Of a DNA stretch of 64,000 nucleotides, positions 1-12,200 are shown in pieces. Origin of the DNA: Limanda limanda (Eukaryota; Chordata; Actinopteri; Pleuronectiformes; Pleuronectidae). The DNA lies in NCBI RefSeq assembly GCF_963576545.1, contig NW_026870464.1, positions 1-64,000 of the forward strand, read 5' to 3'. Below the pieces are notes generated by a model. It did no database searches. It was given only the letters and a program-made list of their open reading frames with translations, and had not been told where the DNA came from. Positions within the stretch are counted from its first letter, which is position 1, and each line of letters begins with the position of its first letter. A program made the position numbers and the translations under genes.

Positions 1-1750
1 TGAAAGCACATAGGAGAAAGAGGATATTTCTTGAATACTTTTTATGTGAAGGTCGGAGAGACTTGCAAGTAGGCTCTACCCCCACTAAATGGAGGTAGCG
101 CGCAATCGATCGGTACCATCCTTGAGCTTCTCCGACTTTCGGAAGGGTTAGGGTTAGGGTTAGGGATGAAAGCACATAGGAGAAAGAGATATTCTTGAAT
201 AACTTTTTTTGTGAAGGTCGGAGAGACTTGCAAGTAGGCTCTACCCCCACTAAATGGGTAGCCTCCGGATCGATTGGTACCATCCCGAGCTTGTACGACC
301 TTCGGAAAGGGTGGCCCGAACGAATTCCCCCAAATCTGAGGAGATATTCTTGAATAACTTTTTTTGTGAAGGTCGGAGAGACTTGCAAGTAGGCTCTACC
401 CCCACTAAATGGGGTAGCGCGCATCGATCGGTACCATCCTTGAGCTTCTTCCGACTTTCGGAAGGGTTAGGGTTAGGGTTAGGGATGAAAGCACATAGGA
501 GAAAGAGATATTCTTGAATAACTTTTTTTGTGAAGGTCGAGAGACTTGCAAGTAGGCTCTACCCCCACTAAATGGGGTAGCGCGCATCGATCAGTACCAT
601 CCTTGAGCTTCTCCGACTTTCGGAAGGGTTAGGGGTAGGTTAGGGATGAAAGCACATAGGAGAAAGAGATATTCTTGAATAACTTTTTTATGTGAAGGTC
701 GGAGAGACTTGCAAGTAGGCTCTACCCCCACTAAATGGGGTAGCGCGCATCGATCGGTACCATCCTTGAGCTTCTCCGACTTTCGGAAGGGTTAGGGTTA
801 GGGTTAGGGATGAAAGCACATAGGAGAAAGAGATATTCTTGAATAACTTTTTTTGTGAAGGTCGGAGAGACTTGCAAGTAGGCTCTACCCCCACTAAATG
901 GGGTAGCGCGCATCGATCGGTACCATCCTTGAGCTTCTCCGACTTTCGGAAGGGTTAGGGTTAGGGTTAGGGATGAAAGCACATAGGAGAAAGAGATATT
1001 CTTGAATAACTTTTTTTGTGAAGGTCGGAGAGACTTGAAAAGTGGTTGCATCTGGACTAATTTGGGTCCTGCGGATCGATGGTACCATCCCCGAGCTTGT
1101 ACGACCTTCGGAAGAGGTCGACCGACGAAATTCCCCCAAATCTGAGGAGATATTCTTGAATAACTTTTTTTGTAAAGGTCGGAGAGACTTGCAAGTAGGC
1201 TCTACCCCACTAATGGGGTAGCGCGCATCGATCGGTACCATCCTTGAGCTTCTCCGACTTTCGGAAGGGTTAGGGTTAGGGTTAGGGATGAAAGCACATA
1301 GGAGAAAGAGATATTCTTGAATAACTTTTTTTGTGAAGGTCGGAGAGACTTGGAAAGTGGTTGCATCTGGACTAATTTGGGTCCTGCTGATCGATTGGTA
1401 CCATCCCCGAGCTTGTACGACCTTCGGAAGAGGTCGACCGACGAAATTCCCCCAAATCTGAGGAGATATTCTTGAATAACTTTTTTTTGTGAAGGTCGGA
1501 GAGACTTGCAAGTAGGCTCTACCCCCACTAAATGGGGTAGCGCGCATCGATCGGTACCATCCTTGAGCTTCTCCGACTTTCGGAAGGGTTAGGGTTAGGG
1601 TTAGGATGAAAGCACATAGGAGAAAGAGATATTCTTGAATAACTTTTTTTGTGAAGGTCGGAGAGACTTGCAAGTAGGCTCTACCCCCACTAAATGGGGT
1701 AGCGCGCATCGATCGGTACCATCCTTGAGCTTCTCCGACTTTCGGAAGGG
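1..1750 (+). repeat. Left, irregular segment of the array
   Basis: This is the only part of the window with frequent single-base gains and losses. Examples are GGATATTTCTTG near 23-34, a shortened T tract near 40, ATGGAGGTAG near 90, CTTCTTCCGAC near 446, GGTCGAGAG near 535, GGGGTAGGTTAGGG near 630, CCCCACTAATGGGG near 1206 and TTAGGATGAAAG near 1602. Monomers here are AAAB, AB and single A in no clear HOR. Either this is an older array edge, less homogenised by exchange, or it is a lower-quality end of a long-read assembly; both fit. Confidence 0.7.
186..340 (+). repeat. Chimeric A/B monomer with a private tail
   Basis: The left half is A (GCAAGTAGGCTC, CACTAAATGGG). It then changes to B (CCGGATCGATTGGTACC, GAGCTTGTACGACC) and finishes with a B tail ending CCCCCAAATCTGAG. 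The total is 155 bp, the B length. The tail start reads GAAAGGGTGGCCCGAACGAATT where ordinary B has GAAGAGGTCGACCGACGAAATT, a set of differences not seen elsewhere in the window. The A-to-B change lies near 256-270. It may be an old recombinant, or partly sequencing error given the noise around it. Confidence 0.7.
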
Positions 1751-1951
1751 TTAGGGTTAGGGTTAGGGATGAAAGCACATAGGAGAAAGAGATATTCTTG
1801 AATAACTTTTTTTGTGAAGGTCGGAGAGACTTGCAAGTAGGCTCTACCCCCACTAAATGGGGTAGCGCGCATCGATCGGTACCATCCTTGAGCTTCTCCG
1901 ACTTTCGGAAGGGTTAGGGTTAGGGATAGGGATGAAAGCACATAGGAGAAA

Positions 1952-2106
1952 GAGATATTCTTGAATAACTTTTTTTGTGAAGGTCGGAGAGACTTGGAAA
2001 GTGGTTGCATCTGGACTAATTTGGGTCCTGCGGATCGATTGGTACCATCCCCGAGCTTGTACGACCTTCGGAAGAGGTCGACCGACGAAATTCCCCCAAA
2101 TCTGAG
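1952..2106 (+). repeat. Reference B monomer (155 bp), telomere-free paralogue of A
   Basis: The first 44 bp match A. The next 44 bp align to A without gaps, with about 28 identities, and end in the same ATCGAT. The following GGTACCATCC-GAGCTT-CGAC-TTCGGAA region is also shared. The tail then differs: where A has the TTAGGG block and GATGAAAG linker (41 bp), B has 33 bp with AGGTCGACCGACGAAATTCC and CAAATCTGAG. The 8-bp length difference between A and B lies entirely in this tail. A and B are therefore diverged copies of one ancestor in which the tail was replaced, or in which A gained a telomeric insert. Confidence 0.93.
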
Positions 2107-2411
2107 GAGATATTCTTGAATAACTTTTTTTGTGAAGGTCGGAGAGACTTGCAAGTAGGCTCTACCCCCACTAAATGGGGTAGCGCGCATCGATCGGTAC
2201 CATCCTTGAGCTTCTCCGACTTTCGGAAGGGTTAGGGTTAGGGTTAGGGATGAAAGCACATAGGAGAAAGAGATATTCTTGAATAACTTTTTTTGTGAAG
2301 GTCCGAGAGACTTGCAAGTAGGCTCTACCCCCACTAAATGGGGTAGCGCGCATCGATCGGTACCATCCTTGAGCTTCTCCGACTTTCGGAAGGGTTAGGG
2401 TTAGGGTTAGG

Positions 2412-2574
2412 GATGAAAGCACATAGGAGAAAGAGATATTCTTGAATAACTTTTTTTGTGAAGGTCGGAGAGACTTGCAAGTAGGCTCTACCCCCACTAA
2501 ATGGGGTAGCGCGCATCGATCGGTACCATCCTTGAGCTTCTCCGACTTTCGGAAGGGTTAGGGTTAGGGTTAGG
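2412..2574 (+). repeat. Reference A monomer (163 bp), telomere-block type
   Basis: Taken from GATGAAAG to the next GATGAAAG, this copy is exactly 163 bp. In order it contains: linker GATGAAAGCACATAGGAGAA (1-20); the A/B-shared block with a T7 tract (22-65); a central hairpin CTACCCC/GGGGTAG (77-83 and 92-98); a cluster of palindromic hexamers GCGCGC, ATCGAT, CGATCG and GGTACC (98-116); an arm TCTCCGACTTTC (128-139); and the GGG/TTA block (from about 143, closing with the first G of the next unit). The length is close to nucleosome core size plus a short linker, which is common for satellites but proves nothing about function. Confidence 0.95.
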
Positions 2575-3939
2575 GATGAAAGCACATAGGAGAAAGAGAT
2601 ATTCTTGAATAACTTTTTTTGTGAAGGTCGGAGAGACTTGCAAGTAGGCTCTACCCCCACTAAATGGGGTAGCGCGCATCGATCGGTACCATCCTTGAGC
2701 TTCTCCGACTTTCGGAAGGGTTAGGGTTAGGGATAGGGATGAAAGCACATAGGAGAAAGAGATATTCTTGAATAACTTTTTTTGTGAAGGTCGGAGAGAC
2801 TTGGAAAGTGGTTGCATCTGGACTAATTTGGGTCCTGCGGATCGATTGGTACCATCCCCGAGCTTGTACGACCTTCGGAAGAGGTCGACCGACGAAATTC
2901 CCCCAAATCTGAGGAGATATTCTTGAATAACTTTTTTTGTGAAGGTCGGAGAGACTTGCAAGTAGGCTCTACCCCCACTAAATGGGGTAGCGCGCATCGA
3001 TCGGTACCATCCTTGAGCTTCTCCGACTTTCGGAAGGGTTAGGGTTAGGGTTAGGGATGAAAGCACATAGGAGAAAGAGATATTCTTGAATAACTTTTTT
3101 TGTGAAGGTCCGAGAGACTTGCAAGTAGGCTCTACCCCCACTAAATGGGGTAGCGCGCATCGATCAGTACCATCCTTGAGCTTCTCCGACTTTCGGAAGG
3201 GTTAGGGGTAGGGTTAGGGATGAAAGCACATAGGAGAAAGAGATATTCTTGAATAACTTTTTTTGTGAAGGTCGGAGAGACTTGCAAGTAGGCTCTACCC
3301 CCACTAAATGGGGTAGCGCGCATCGATCGGTACCATCCTTGAGCTTCTCCGACTTTCGGAAGGGTTAGGGGTTAGGGTTAGGGATGAAAGCACATAGGAG
3401 AAAGAGATATTCTTGAATAACTTTTTTTGTGAAGGTCGGAGAGACTTGCAAGTAGGCTCTACCCCCACTAAATGGGGTAGCGCGCATCGATCGGTACCAT
3501 CCTTGAGCTTCTCCGACTTTCGGAAGGGTTAGGGTTAGGGTTAGGGATGAAAGCACATAGGAGAAAGAGATATTCTTGAATAACTTTTTTTGTGAAGGTC
3601 GGAGAGACTTGAAAAGTGGTTGCATCTGGACTAATTTGGGTCCTGCGGATCGATTGGTACCATCCCCGAGCTTGTACGACCTTCGGAAGAGGTCGACCGA
3701 CGAAATTCCCCCAAATCTGAGGAGATATTCTTGAATAACTTTTTTTTGTAAAGGTCGGAGAGACTTGCAAGTAGGCTCTACCCCCACTAAATGGGGTAGC
3801 GCGCATCGATCGGTACCATCCTTGAGCTTCTCCGACTTTCGGAAGGGTTAGGGTTAGGGTTAGGGATGAAAGCACATAGGAGAAAGAGATATTCTTGAAT
3901 AACTTTTTTTGTGAAGGTCGGAGAGACTTGAAAAGTGGT

Positions 3940-6900
3940 TGCATCTGGACTAATTTGGGTCCTGCGGATCGATTGGTACCATCCCCGAGCTTGTACGACC
4001 TTCGGAAGAGGTCGACCGACGAAATTCCCCCAAATCTGAGGAGATATTCTTGAATAACTTTTTTTGTGAAGGTCGGAGAGACTTGCAAGTAGGCTCTACC
4101 CCCACTAAATGGGGTAGCGCGCATCGATCGGTACCATCCTTGAGCTTCTCCGACTTTCGGAAGGGTTAGGGTTAGGGTTAGGGATGAAAGCACATAGGAG
4201 AAAGAGATATTCTTGAATAACGTTTTTTGTGAAGGTCGGAGAGACTTGCAAGTAGGCTCTACCCCCACTAAATGGGGTAGCGCGCATCGATCGGTACCAT
4301 CCTTGAGCTTCTCCGACTTTCGGAAGGGTTAGGGTTAGGGTTAGGGATGAAAGCACATAGGAGAAAGAGATATTCTTGAATAACTTTTTTTGTGAAGGTC
4401 GGAGAGACTTGGAAAGTGGTTGCATCTGGACTAATTTGGGTCCTGCGGATCGATTGGTACCATCCCCGAGCTTGTACGACCTTCGGAAGAGGTCGACCGA
4501 CGAAATTCCCCCAAATCTGAGGAGATATTCTTGAATAACTTTTTTTGTGAAGGTCGGAGAGACTTGCAAGTAGGCTCTACCCCCACTAAATGGGGTAGCG
4601 CGCATCGATCGGTACCATCCTTGAGCTTCTCCGACTTTCGGAAGGGTTAGGGTTAGGGTTAGGGATGAAAGCACATAGGAGAAAGAGATATTCTTGAATA
4701 ACTTTTTTTGTGAAGGTCGGAGAGACTTGCAAGTAGGCTCTACCCCCACTAAATGGGGTAGCGCGCATCGATCGGTACCATCCTTGAGCTTCTCCGACTT
4801 TCGGAAGGGTTAGGGTTAGGGTTAGGGATGAAAGCACATAGGAGAAAGAGATATTCTTGAATAACTTTTTTTGTGAAGGTCGGAGAGACTTGCAAGTAGG
4901 CTCTACCCCCACTAAATGGGGTAGCGCGCATCGATCGGTACCATCCTTGAGCTTCTCCGACTTTCGGAAGGGTTAGGGTTAGGGTTAGGGATGAAAGCAC
5001 ATAGGAGAAAGAGATATTCTTGAATAACTTTTTTTGTGAAGGTTGGAGAGACTTGCAAGTAGGCTCTACCCCCACTAAATGGGGTAGCGCGCATCGATCG
5101 GTACCATCCTTGAGCTTCTCCGACTTTCGGAAGGGTTAGGGTTAGGGTTAGGGATGAAAGCACATAGGAGAAAGAGATATTCTTGAATAACTTTTTTTGT
5201 GAAGGTCCGAGAGACTTGCAAGTAGGCTCTACCCCCACTAAATGGGGTAGCGCGCATCGATCGGTACCATCCTTGAGCTTCTCCGACTTTCGGAAGGGTT
5301 AGGGGTAGGGTTAGGGATGAAAGCACATAGGAGAAAGAGATATTCTTGAATAACTTTTTTTGTGAAGGTCGGAGAGACTTGCAAGTAGGCTCTACCCCCA
5401 CTAAATGGGGTAGCGCGCATCGATCGGTACCATCCTTGAGCTTCTCCGACTTTCGGAAGGGTTAGGGTTAGGGTTAGGGATGAAAGCACATAGGAGAAAG
5501 AGATATTCTTGAATAACTTTTTTTGTGAAGGTCGGAGAGACTTGCAAGTAGGCTCTACCCCCACTAAATGGGGTAGCGCGCATCGATCGGTACCATCCTT
5601 GAGCTTCTCCGACTTTCGGAAGGGTTAGGGTTAGGGTTAGGGATGAAAGCACATAGGAGAAAGAGATATTCTTGAATAACTTTTTTTGTGAAGGTCGGAG
5701 AGACTTGGAAAGTGGTTGCATCTGGACTAATTTGGGTCCTGCGGATCGATTGGTACCATCCCCGAGCTTGTACGACCTTCGGAAGAGGTCGACCGACGAA
5801 ATTCCCCCAAATCTGAGGAGATATTCTTGAATAACTTTTTTTGTGAAGGTCGGAGAGACTTGCAAGTAGGCTCTACCCCCACTAAATGGGGTAGCGCGCA
5901 TCGATCGGTACCATCCTTGAGCTTCTCCGACTTTCGGAAGGGTTAGGGTTAGGGTTAGGGATGAAAGCACATAGGAGAAAGAGATATTCTTGAATAACGT
6001 TTTTTGTGAAGGTCGGAGAGACTTGCAAGTAGGCTCTACCCCCACTAAATGGGGTAGCGCGCATCGATCGGTACCATCCTTGAGCTTCTCCGACTTTCGG
6101 AAGGGTTAGGGTTAGGGTTAGGGATGAAAGCACATAGGAGAAAGAGATATTCTTGAATAACTTTTTTTGTGAAGGTCGGAGAGACTTGGAAAGTGGTTGC
6201 ATCTGGACTAATTTGGGTCCTGCGGATCGATTGGTACCATCCCCGAGCTTGTACGACCTTCGGAAGAGGTCGACCGACGAAATTCCCCCAAATCTGAGGA
6301 GATATTCTTGAATAACTTTTTTTGTGAAGGTCGGAGAGACTTGCAAGTAGGCTCTACCCCCACTAAATGGGGTAGCGCGCATCGATCGGTACCATCCTTG
6401 AGCTTCTCCGACTTTCGGAAGGGTTAGGGTTAGGGTTAGGGATGAAAGCACATAGGAGAAAGAGATATTCTTGAATAACTTTTTTTGTGAAGGTCGGAGA
6501 GACTTGCAAGTAGGCTCTACCCCCACTAAATGGGGTAGCGCGCATCGATCGGTACCATCCTTGAGCTTCTCCGACTTTCGGAAGGGTTAGGGTTAGGGTT
6601 AGGGATGAAAGCACATAGGAGAAAGAGATATTCTTGAATAACTTTTTTTGTGAAGGTCGGAGAGACTTGCAAGTAGGCTCTACCCCCACTAAATGGGGTA
6701 GCGCGCATCGATCGGTACCATCCTTGAGCTTCTCCGACTTTCGGAAGGGTTAGGGTTAGGGTTAGGGATGAAAGCACATAGGAGAAAGAGATATTCTTGA
6801 ATAACTTTTTTTGTGAAGGTTGGAGAGACTTGCAAGTAGGCTCTACCCCCACTAAATGGGGTAGCGCGCATCGATCGGTACCATCCTTGAGCTTCTCCGA

Positions 6901-7770
6901 CTTTCGGAAGGGTTAGGGTTAGGGTTAGGGATGAAAGCACATAGGAGAAAGAGATATTCTTGAATAACTTTTTTTGTGAAGGTCCGAGAGACTTGCAAGT
7001 AGGCTCTACCCCCACTAAATGGGGTAGCGCGCATCGATCGGTACCATCCTTGAGCTTCTCCGACTTTCGGAAGGGTTAGGGGTAGGGTTAGGGATGAAAG
7101 CACATAGGAGAAAGAGATATTCTTGAATAACTTTTTTTGTGAAGGTCGGAGAGACTTGCAAGTAGGCTCTACCCCCACTAAATGGGGTAGCGCGCATCGA
7201 TCGGTACCATCCTTGAGCTTCTCCGACTTTCGGAAGGGTTAGGGTTAGGGTTAGGGATGAAAGCACATAGGAGAAAGAGATATTCTTGAATAACTTTTTT
7301 TGTGAAGGTCGGAGAGACTTGCAAGTAGGCTCTACCCCCACTAAATGGGGTAGCGCGCATCGATCGGTACCATCCTTGAGCTTCTCCGACTTTCGGAAGG
7401 GTTAGGGTTAGGGTTAGGGATGAAAGCACATAGGAGAAAGAGATATTCTTGAATAACTTTTTTTGTGAAGGTCGGAGAGACTTGGAAAGTGGTTGCATCT
7501 GGACTAATTTGGGTCCTGCGGATCGATTGGTACCATCCCCGAGCTTGTACGACCTTCGGAAGAGGTCGACCGACGAAATTCCCCCAAATCTGAGGAGATA
7601 TTCTTGAATAACTTTTTTTGTGAAGGTCGGAGAGACTTGCAAGTAGGCTCTACCCCCACTAAATGGGGTAGCGCGCATCGATCGGTACCATCCTTGAGCT
7701 TCTCCGACTTTCGGAAGGGTTAGGGTTAGGGTTAGGGATGAAAGCACATAGGAGAAAGAGATATTCTTGA
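3940..7770 (+). repeat. 1777-bp tandem duplication, about two copies; contains runs of seven A per B
   Basis: Markers repeat at 1777 bp (2 HOR plus 5 A): AATAACGTTTTTTG near 4221 and 5998, GGTTGGAGAG near 5041 and 6818, GGTCCGAGAG near 5206 and 6983, and TTAGGGGTAGGG near 5303 and 7080. Between B monomers near 4418 and 5714, and again between 6195 and 7491, the spacing is 1296 bp, which is seven A plus one B, the longest A runs in the window. Correspondence breaks off by about 5998/7775. A further partial 807-bp shift of the 6983-7080 markers appears at 7790-7887. Confidence 0.82.
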
Positions 7771-9287
7771 ATAACTTTTTTTGTGAAGGTCCGAGAGACT
7801 TGCAAGTAGGCTCTACCCCCACTAAATGGGGTAGCGCGCATCGATCGGTACCATCCTTGAGCTTCTCCGACTTTCGGAAGGGTTAGGGGTAGGGTTAGGG
7901 ATGAAAGCACATAGGAGAAAGAGATATTCTTGAATAACTTTTTTTGTGAAGGTCGGAGAGACTTGCAAGTAGGCTCTACCCCCACTAAATGGGGTAGCGC
8001 GCATCGATCGGTACCATCCTTGAGCTTCTCCGACTTTCGGAAGGGTTAGGGTTAGGGTTAGGGATGAAAGCACATAGGAGAAAGAGATATTCTTGAATAA
8101 CTTTTTTTGTGAAGGTCGGAGAGACTTGCAAGTAGGCTCTACCCCCACTAAATGGGGTAGCGCGCATCGATCGGTACCATCCTTGAGCTTCTCCGACTTT
8201 CGGAAGGGTTAGGGTTAGGGTTAGGGATGAAAGCACATAGGAGAAAGAGATATTCTTGAATAACTTTTTTTGTGAAGGTCGGAGAGACTTGGAAAGTAGT
8301 TGCATCTGGACTAATTTGGGTCCTGCGGATCGATTGGTACCATCCCCGAGCTTGTACGACCTTCGGAAGAGGTCGACCGACGAAATTCCCCCAAATCTGA
8401 GGAGATATTCTTGAATAACTTTTTTTGTGAAGGTTGGAGAGACTTGCAAGTAGGCTCTACCCCCACTAAATGGGGTAGCGCGCATCGATCGGTACCATCC
8501 TTGAGCTTCTCCGACTTTCGGAAGGGTTAGGGTTAGGGTTAGGGATGAAAGCACATAGGAGAAAGAGATATTCTTGAATAACGTTTTTTGTGAAGGTCGG
8601 AGAGACTTGCAAGTAGGCTCTACCCCCACTAAATGGGGTAGCGCGCATCGATCGGTACCATCCTTGAGCTTCTCCGACTTTCGGAAGGGTTAGGGTTAGG
8701 GTTAGGGATGAAAGCACATAGGAGAAAGAGATATTCTTGAATAACTTTTTTTGTGAAGGTCGGAGAGACTTGGAAAGTGGTTGCATCTGGACTAATTTGG
8801 GTCCTGCGGATCGATTGGTACCATCCCCGAGCTTGTACGACCTTCGGAAGAGGTCGACCGACGAAATTCCCCCAAATCTGAGGAGATATTCTTGAATAAC
8901 TTTTTTTGTGAAGGTCGGAGAGACTTGCAAGTAGGCTCTACCCCCACTAAATGGGGTAGCGCGCATCGATCGGTACCATCCTTGAGCTTCTCCGACTTTC
9001 GGAAGGGTTAGGGTTAGGGTTAGGGATGAAAGCACATAGGAGAAAGAGATATTCTTGAATAACTTTTTTTGTGAAGGTCTGAGAGACTTGCAAGTAGGCT
9101 CTACCCCCACTAAATGGGGTAGCGCGCATCGATCGGTACCATCCTTGAGCTTCTCCGACTTTCGGAAGGGTTAGGGTTAGGGTTAGGGATGAAAGCACAT
9201 AGGAGAAAGAGATATTCTTGAATAACTTTTTTTGTGAAGGTCGGAGAGACTTGCAAGTAGGCTCTACCCCCACTAAATGGGGTAGCA
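7770..9287 (+). repeat. Array segment with mixed AAB and AAAAB order
   Basis: B monomers lie near 8298 and 8779, with the next near 9425, so spacings are about 807, 481 and 644 bp. The CGTTTTTTG marker recurs near 8581. All A units here still have GGGGTAG, and none has the GGGGTTG form that marks A1 from 9.6 kb onward. I see nothing other than satellite. Confidence 0.85.
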
Positions 9288-12200
9288 CGCATCGATCGGT
9301 ACCATCCTTGAGCTTCTCCGACTTTCGGAAGGGTTAGGGTTAGGGTTAGGGATGAAAGCACATAGGAGAAAGAGATATTCTTGAATAACTTTTTTTGTGA
9401 AGGTCGGAGAGACTTGGAAAGTGGTTGCATCTGGACTAATTTGGGTCCTGCGGATCGATTGGTACCATCCCCGAGCTTGTACGACCTTCGAAAGAGGTCG
9501 ACCGACGAAATTCCCCCAAATCTGAGGAGATATTCTTGAATAACTTTTTTTGTGAAGGTCGGAGAGACTTGCAAGTAGGCTCTACCCCCACTAAATGGGG
9601 TTGCGCGCATCGATCGGTACCATCCTTGAGCTTCTCCGACTTTCGGAAGGGTTAGGGTTAGGGTTAGGGATGAAAGCACATAGGAGAAAGAGATATTCTT
9701 GAATAACTTTTTTTGTGAAGGTCGGAGAGACTTGCAAGTAGGCTCTACCCCCACTAAATGGGGTAGCGCGCATCGATCGGTACCATCCTTGAGCTTCTCC
9801 GACTTTCGGAAGGGTTAGGGTTAGGGTTAGGGATGAAAGCACATAGGAGAAAGAGATATTCTTGAATAACTTTTTTTGTGAAGGTCGGAGAGACTTGGAA
9901 AGTGGTTGCATCTGGACTAATTTGGGTCCTGCTGATCGATTGGTACCATCCCCGAGCTTGTACGACCTTCGGAAGAGGTCGACCGACGAAATTCCCCCAA
10001 ATCTGAGGAGATATTCTTGAATAACTTTTTTTGTGAAGGTCGGAGAGACTTGCAAGTAGGCTCTACCCCCACTAAATGGGGTTGCGCGCATCGATCGGTA
10101 CCATCCTTGAGCTTCTCCGACTTTCGGAAGGGTTAGGGTTAGGGTTAGGGATGAAAGCACATAGGAGAAAGAGATATTCTTGAATAACTTTTTTTGTGAA
10201 GGTCGGAGAGACTTGCAAGTAGGCTCTACCCCCACTAAATGGGGTAGCGCGCATCGATTGGTACCATCCTTGAGCTTCTCCGACTTTCGGAAGGGTTAGG
10301 GTTAGGGTTAGGGATGAAAGCACATAGGAGAAAGAGATATTCTTGAATAACTTTTTTTGTGAAGGTCGGAGAGACTTGCAAGTAGGCTCTACCCCTACTA
10401 AATGGGGTAGCGCGCATCGATCGGTACCATCCTTGAGCTTCTCCGACTTTCGGAAGGGTTAGGGTTAGGGTTAGGGATGAAAGCACATAGGAGAAAGAGA
10501 TATTCTTGAATAACTTTTTTTGTGAAGGTCGGAGAGACTTGCAAGTAGGCTCTACCCCCACTAAATGGGGTAGCGCGCATCGATCGGTACCATCCTTGAG
10601 CTTCTCCGACTTTCGGAAGGGTTAGGGTTAGGGTTAGGGATGAAAGCACATAGGAGAAAGAGATATTCTTGAATAACTTTTTTTGTGAAGGTCGGAGAGA
10701 CTTGGAAAGTGGTTGCATCTGGACTAATTTGGGTCCTGCAGATCGATTGGTACCATCCCCGAGCTTGTACGACCTTCGGAAGAGGTCGACCGACGAAATT
10801 CCCCCAAATCTGAGGAGATATTCTTGAATAACTTTTTTTGTGAAGGTCGGAGAGACTTGCAAGTAGGCTGTACCCCCACTAAATGGGGTAGCGCGCATCG
10901 ATCGGTACCATCTTTGAGCTTCTCCGACTTTCGGAAGGGTTAGGGTTAGGGTTAGGGATGAAAGCACATAGGAGAAAGAGATATTCTTGAATAACTTTTT
11001 TTGTGAAGGTCGGAGAGACTTGCAAGTAGGCTCTTCCCCCACTAAATGGGGTAGCGCGCATCGATCGGTACCATCCTTGAGCTTCTCCGACTTTCGGAAG
11101 GGTTAGGGTTAGGGTTAGGGATGAAAGCACATAGGAGAAAGAGATATTCTTGAATAACTTTTTTTGTGAAGGTCGGAGAGACTTGGAAAGTGGTTGCATC
11201 TGGACTAATTTGGGTCCTGCGAATCGATTGGTACCATCCCCGAGCTTGTACGACCTTCGGAAGAGGTCGACCGACGAAATTCCCCCAAATCTGAGGAGAT
11301 ATTCTTGAATAACTTTTTTTGTGAAGGTCGGAGAGACTTGCAAGTAGGCTCTACCCCCACTAAATGGGGTAGCGCGCATCGATCGGTACCATCCTTGAGC
11401 TTCTCCGACTTTCGGAAGGGTTAGGGTTAGGGTTAGGGATGAAAGCACATAGGAGAAAGAGATATTCTTGAATAACGTTTTTTGTGAAGGTCGGAGAGAC
11501 TTGCAAGTAGGCTCTACCCCCACTAAATGGGGTAGCGCACATCGATCGGTACCATCCTTGAGCTTCTCCGACTTTCGGAAGGGTTAGGGTTAGGGTTAGG
11601 GATGAAAGCACATAGGAGAAAGAGATATTCTTGAATAACTTTTTTTGTGAAGGTCGGAGAGACTTGGAAAGTGGTTGCATCTGGACTAATTTGGGTCCTG
11701 CGGATCGATTGGTACCATCCCCGAGCTTGTACAACCTTCGAAAGAGGTCGACCGACGAAATTCCCCCAAATCTGAGGAGATATTCTTGAATAACTTTTTT
11801 TGTGAAGGTCGGAGAGACTTGCAAGTAGGCTCTACCCCCACTAAATGGGGTTGCGCGCATCGATCGGTACCATCCTTGAGCTTCTCCGACTTTCGGAAGG
11901 GTTAGGGTTAGGGTTAGGGATGAAAGCACATAGGAGAAAGAGATATTCTTGAATAACTTTTTTTGTGAAGGTCGGAGAGACTTGCAAGTAGGCTCTACCC
12001 CCACTAAATGGGGTAGCGCGCATCGATCGGTACCATCCTTGAGCTTCTCCGACTTTCGGAAGGGTTAGGGTTAGGGTTAGGGATGAAAGCACATAGGAGA
12101 AAGAGATATTCTTGAATAACTTTTTTTGTGAAGGTCGGAGAGACTTGGAAAGTGGTTGCATCTGGACTAATTTGGGTCCTGCGGATCGATTGGTACCATC

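Larger units (their letters stand above)
1690..3320 (+). repeat. 807-bp tandem duplication (A-A-A-A-B unit), about two copies
   Basis: Private markers recur at a spacing of 807 bp, which is 4x163+155. The telomeric block with an ATA loop near 1925 recurs near 2732, and GGTCCGAGAG near 2302 recurs near 3109. The B monomers near 2004 and 2811 have the same spacing. Repeat spacing equal to whole monomers points to unequal exchange in register. Confidence 0.8.

Noticed and set aside
254..517. Plus-strand open frame of 87 codons ending in a GLGLGLG stretch
   Set aside because: It exists only because indels in the irregular left end join frames; the GLGLG part is the TTAGGG block. It does not recur in clean copies.
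894..1853. Many overlapping minus-strand open frames of 60-320 codons rich in PNPNPN / TLTLTL
   Set aside because: They are translations of the satellite. The CCCTAA strand gives PNPNPN or TLTLTL by frame, the same text recurs in all three frames, and each frame passes from monomer to monomer with a shift of one. No start context, codon bias or unique domain supports a gene.
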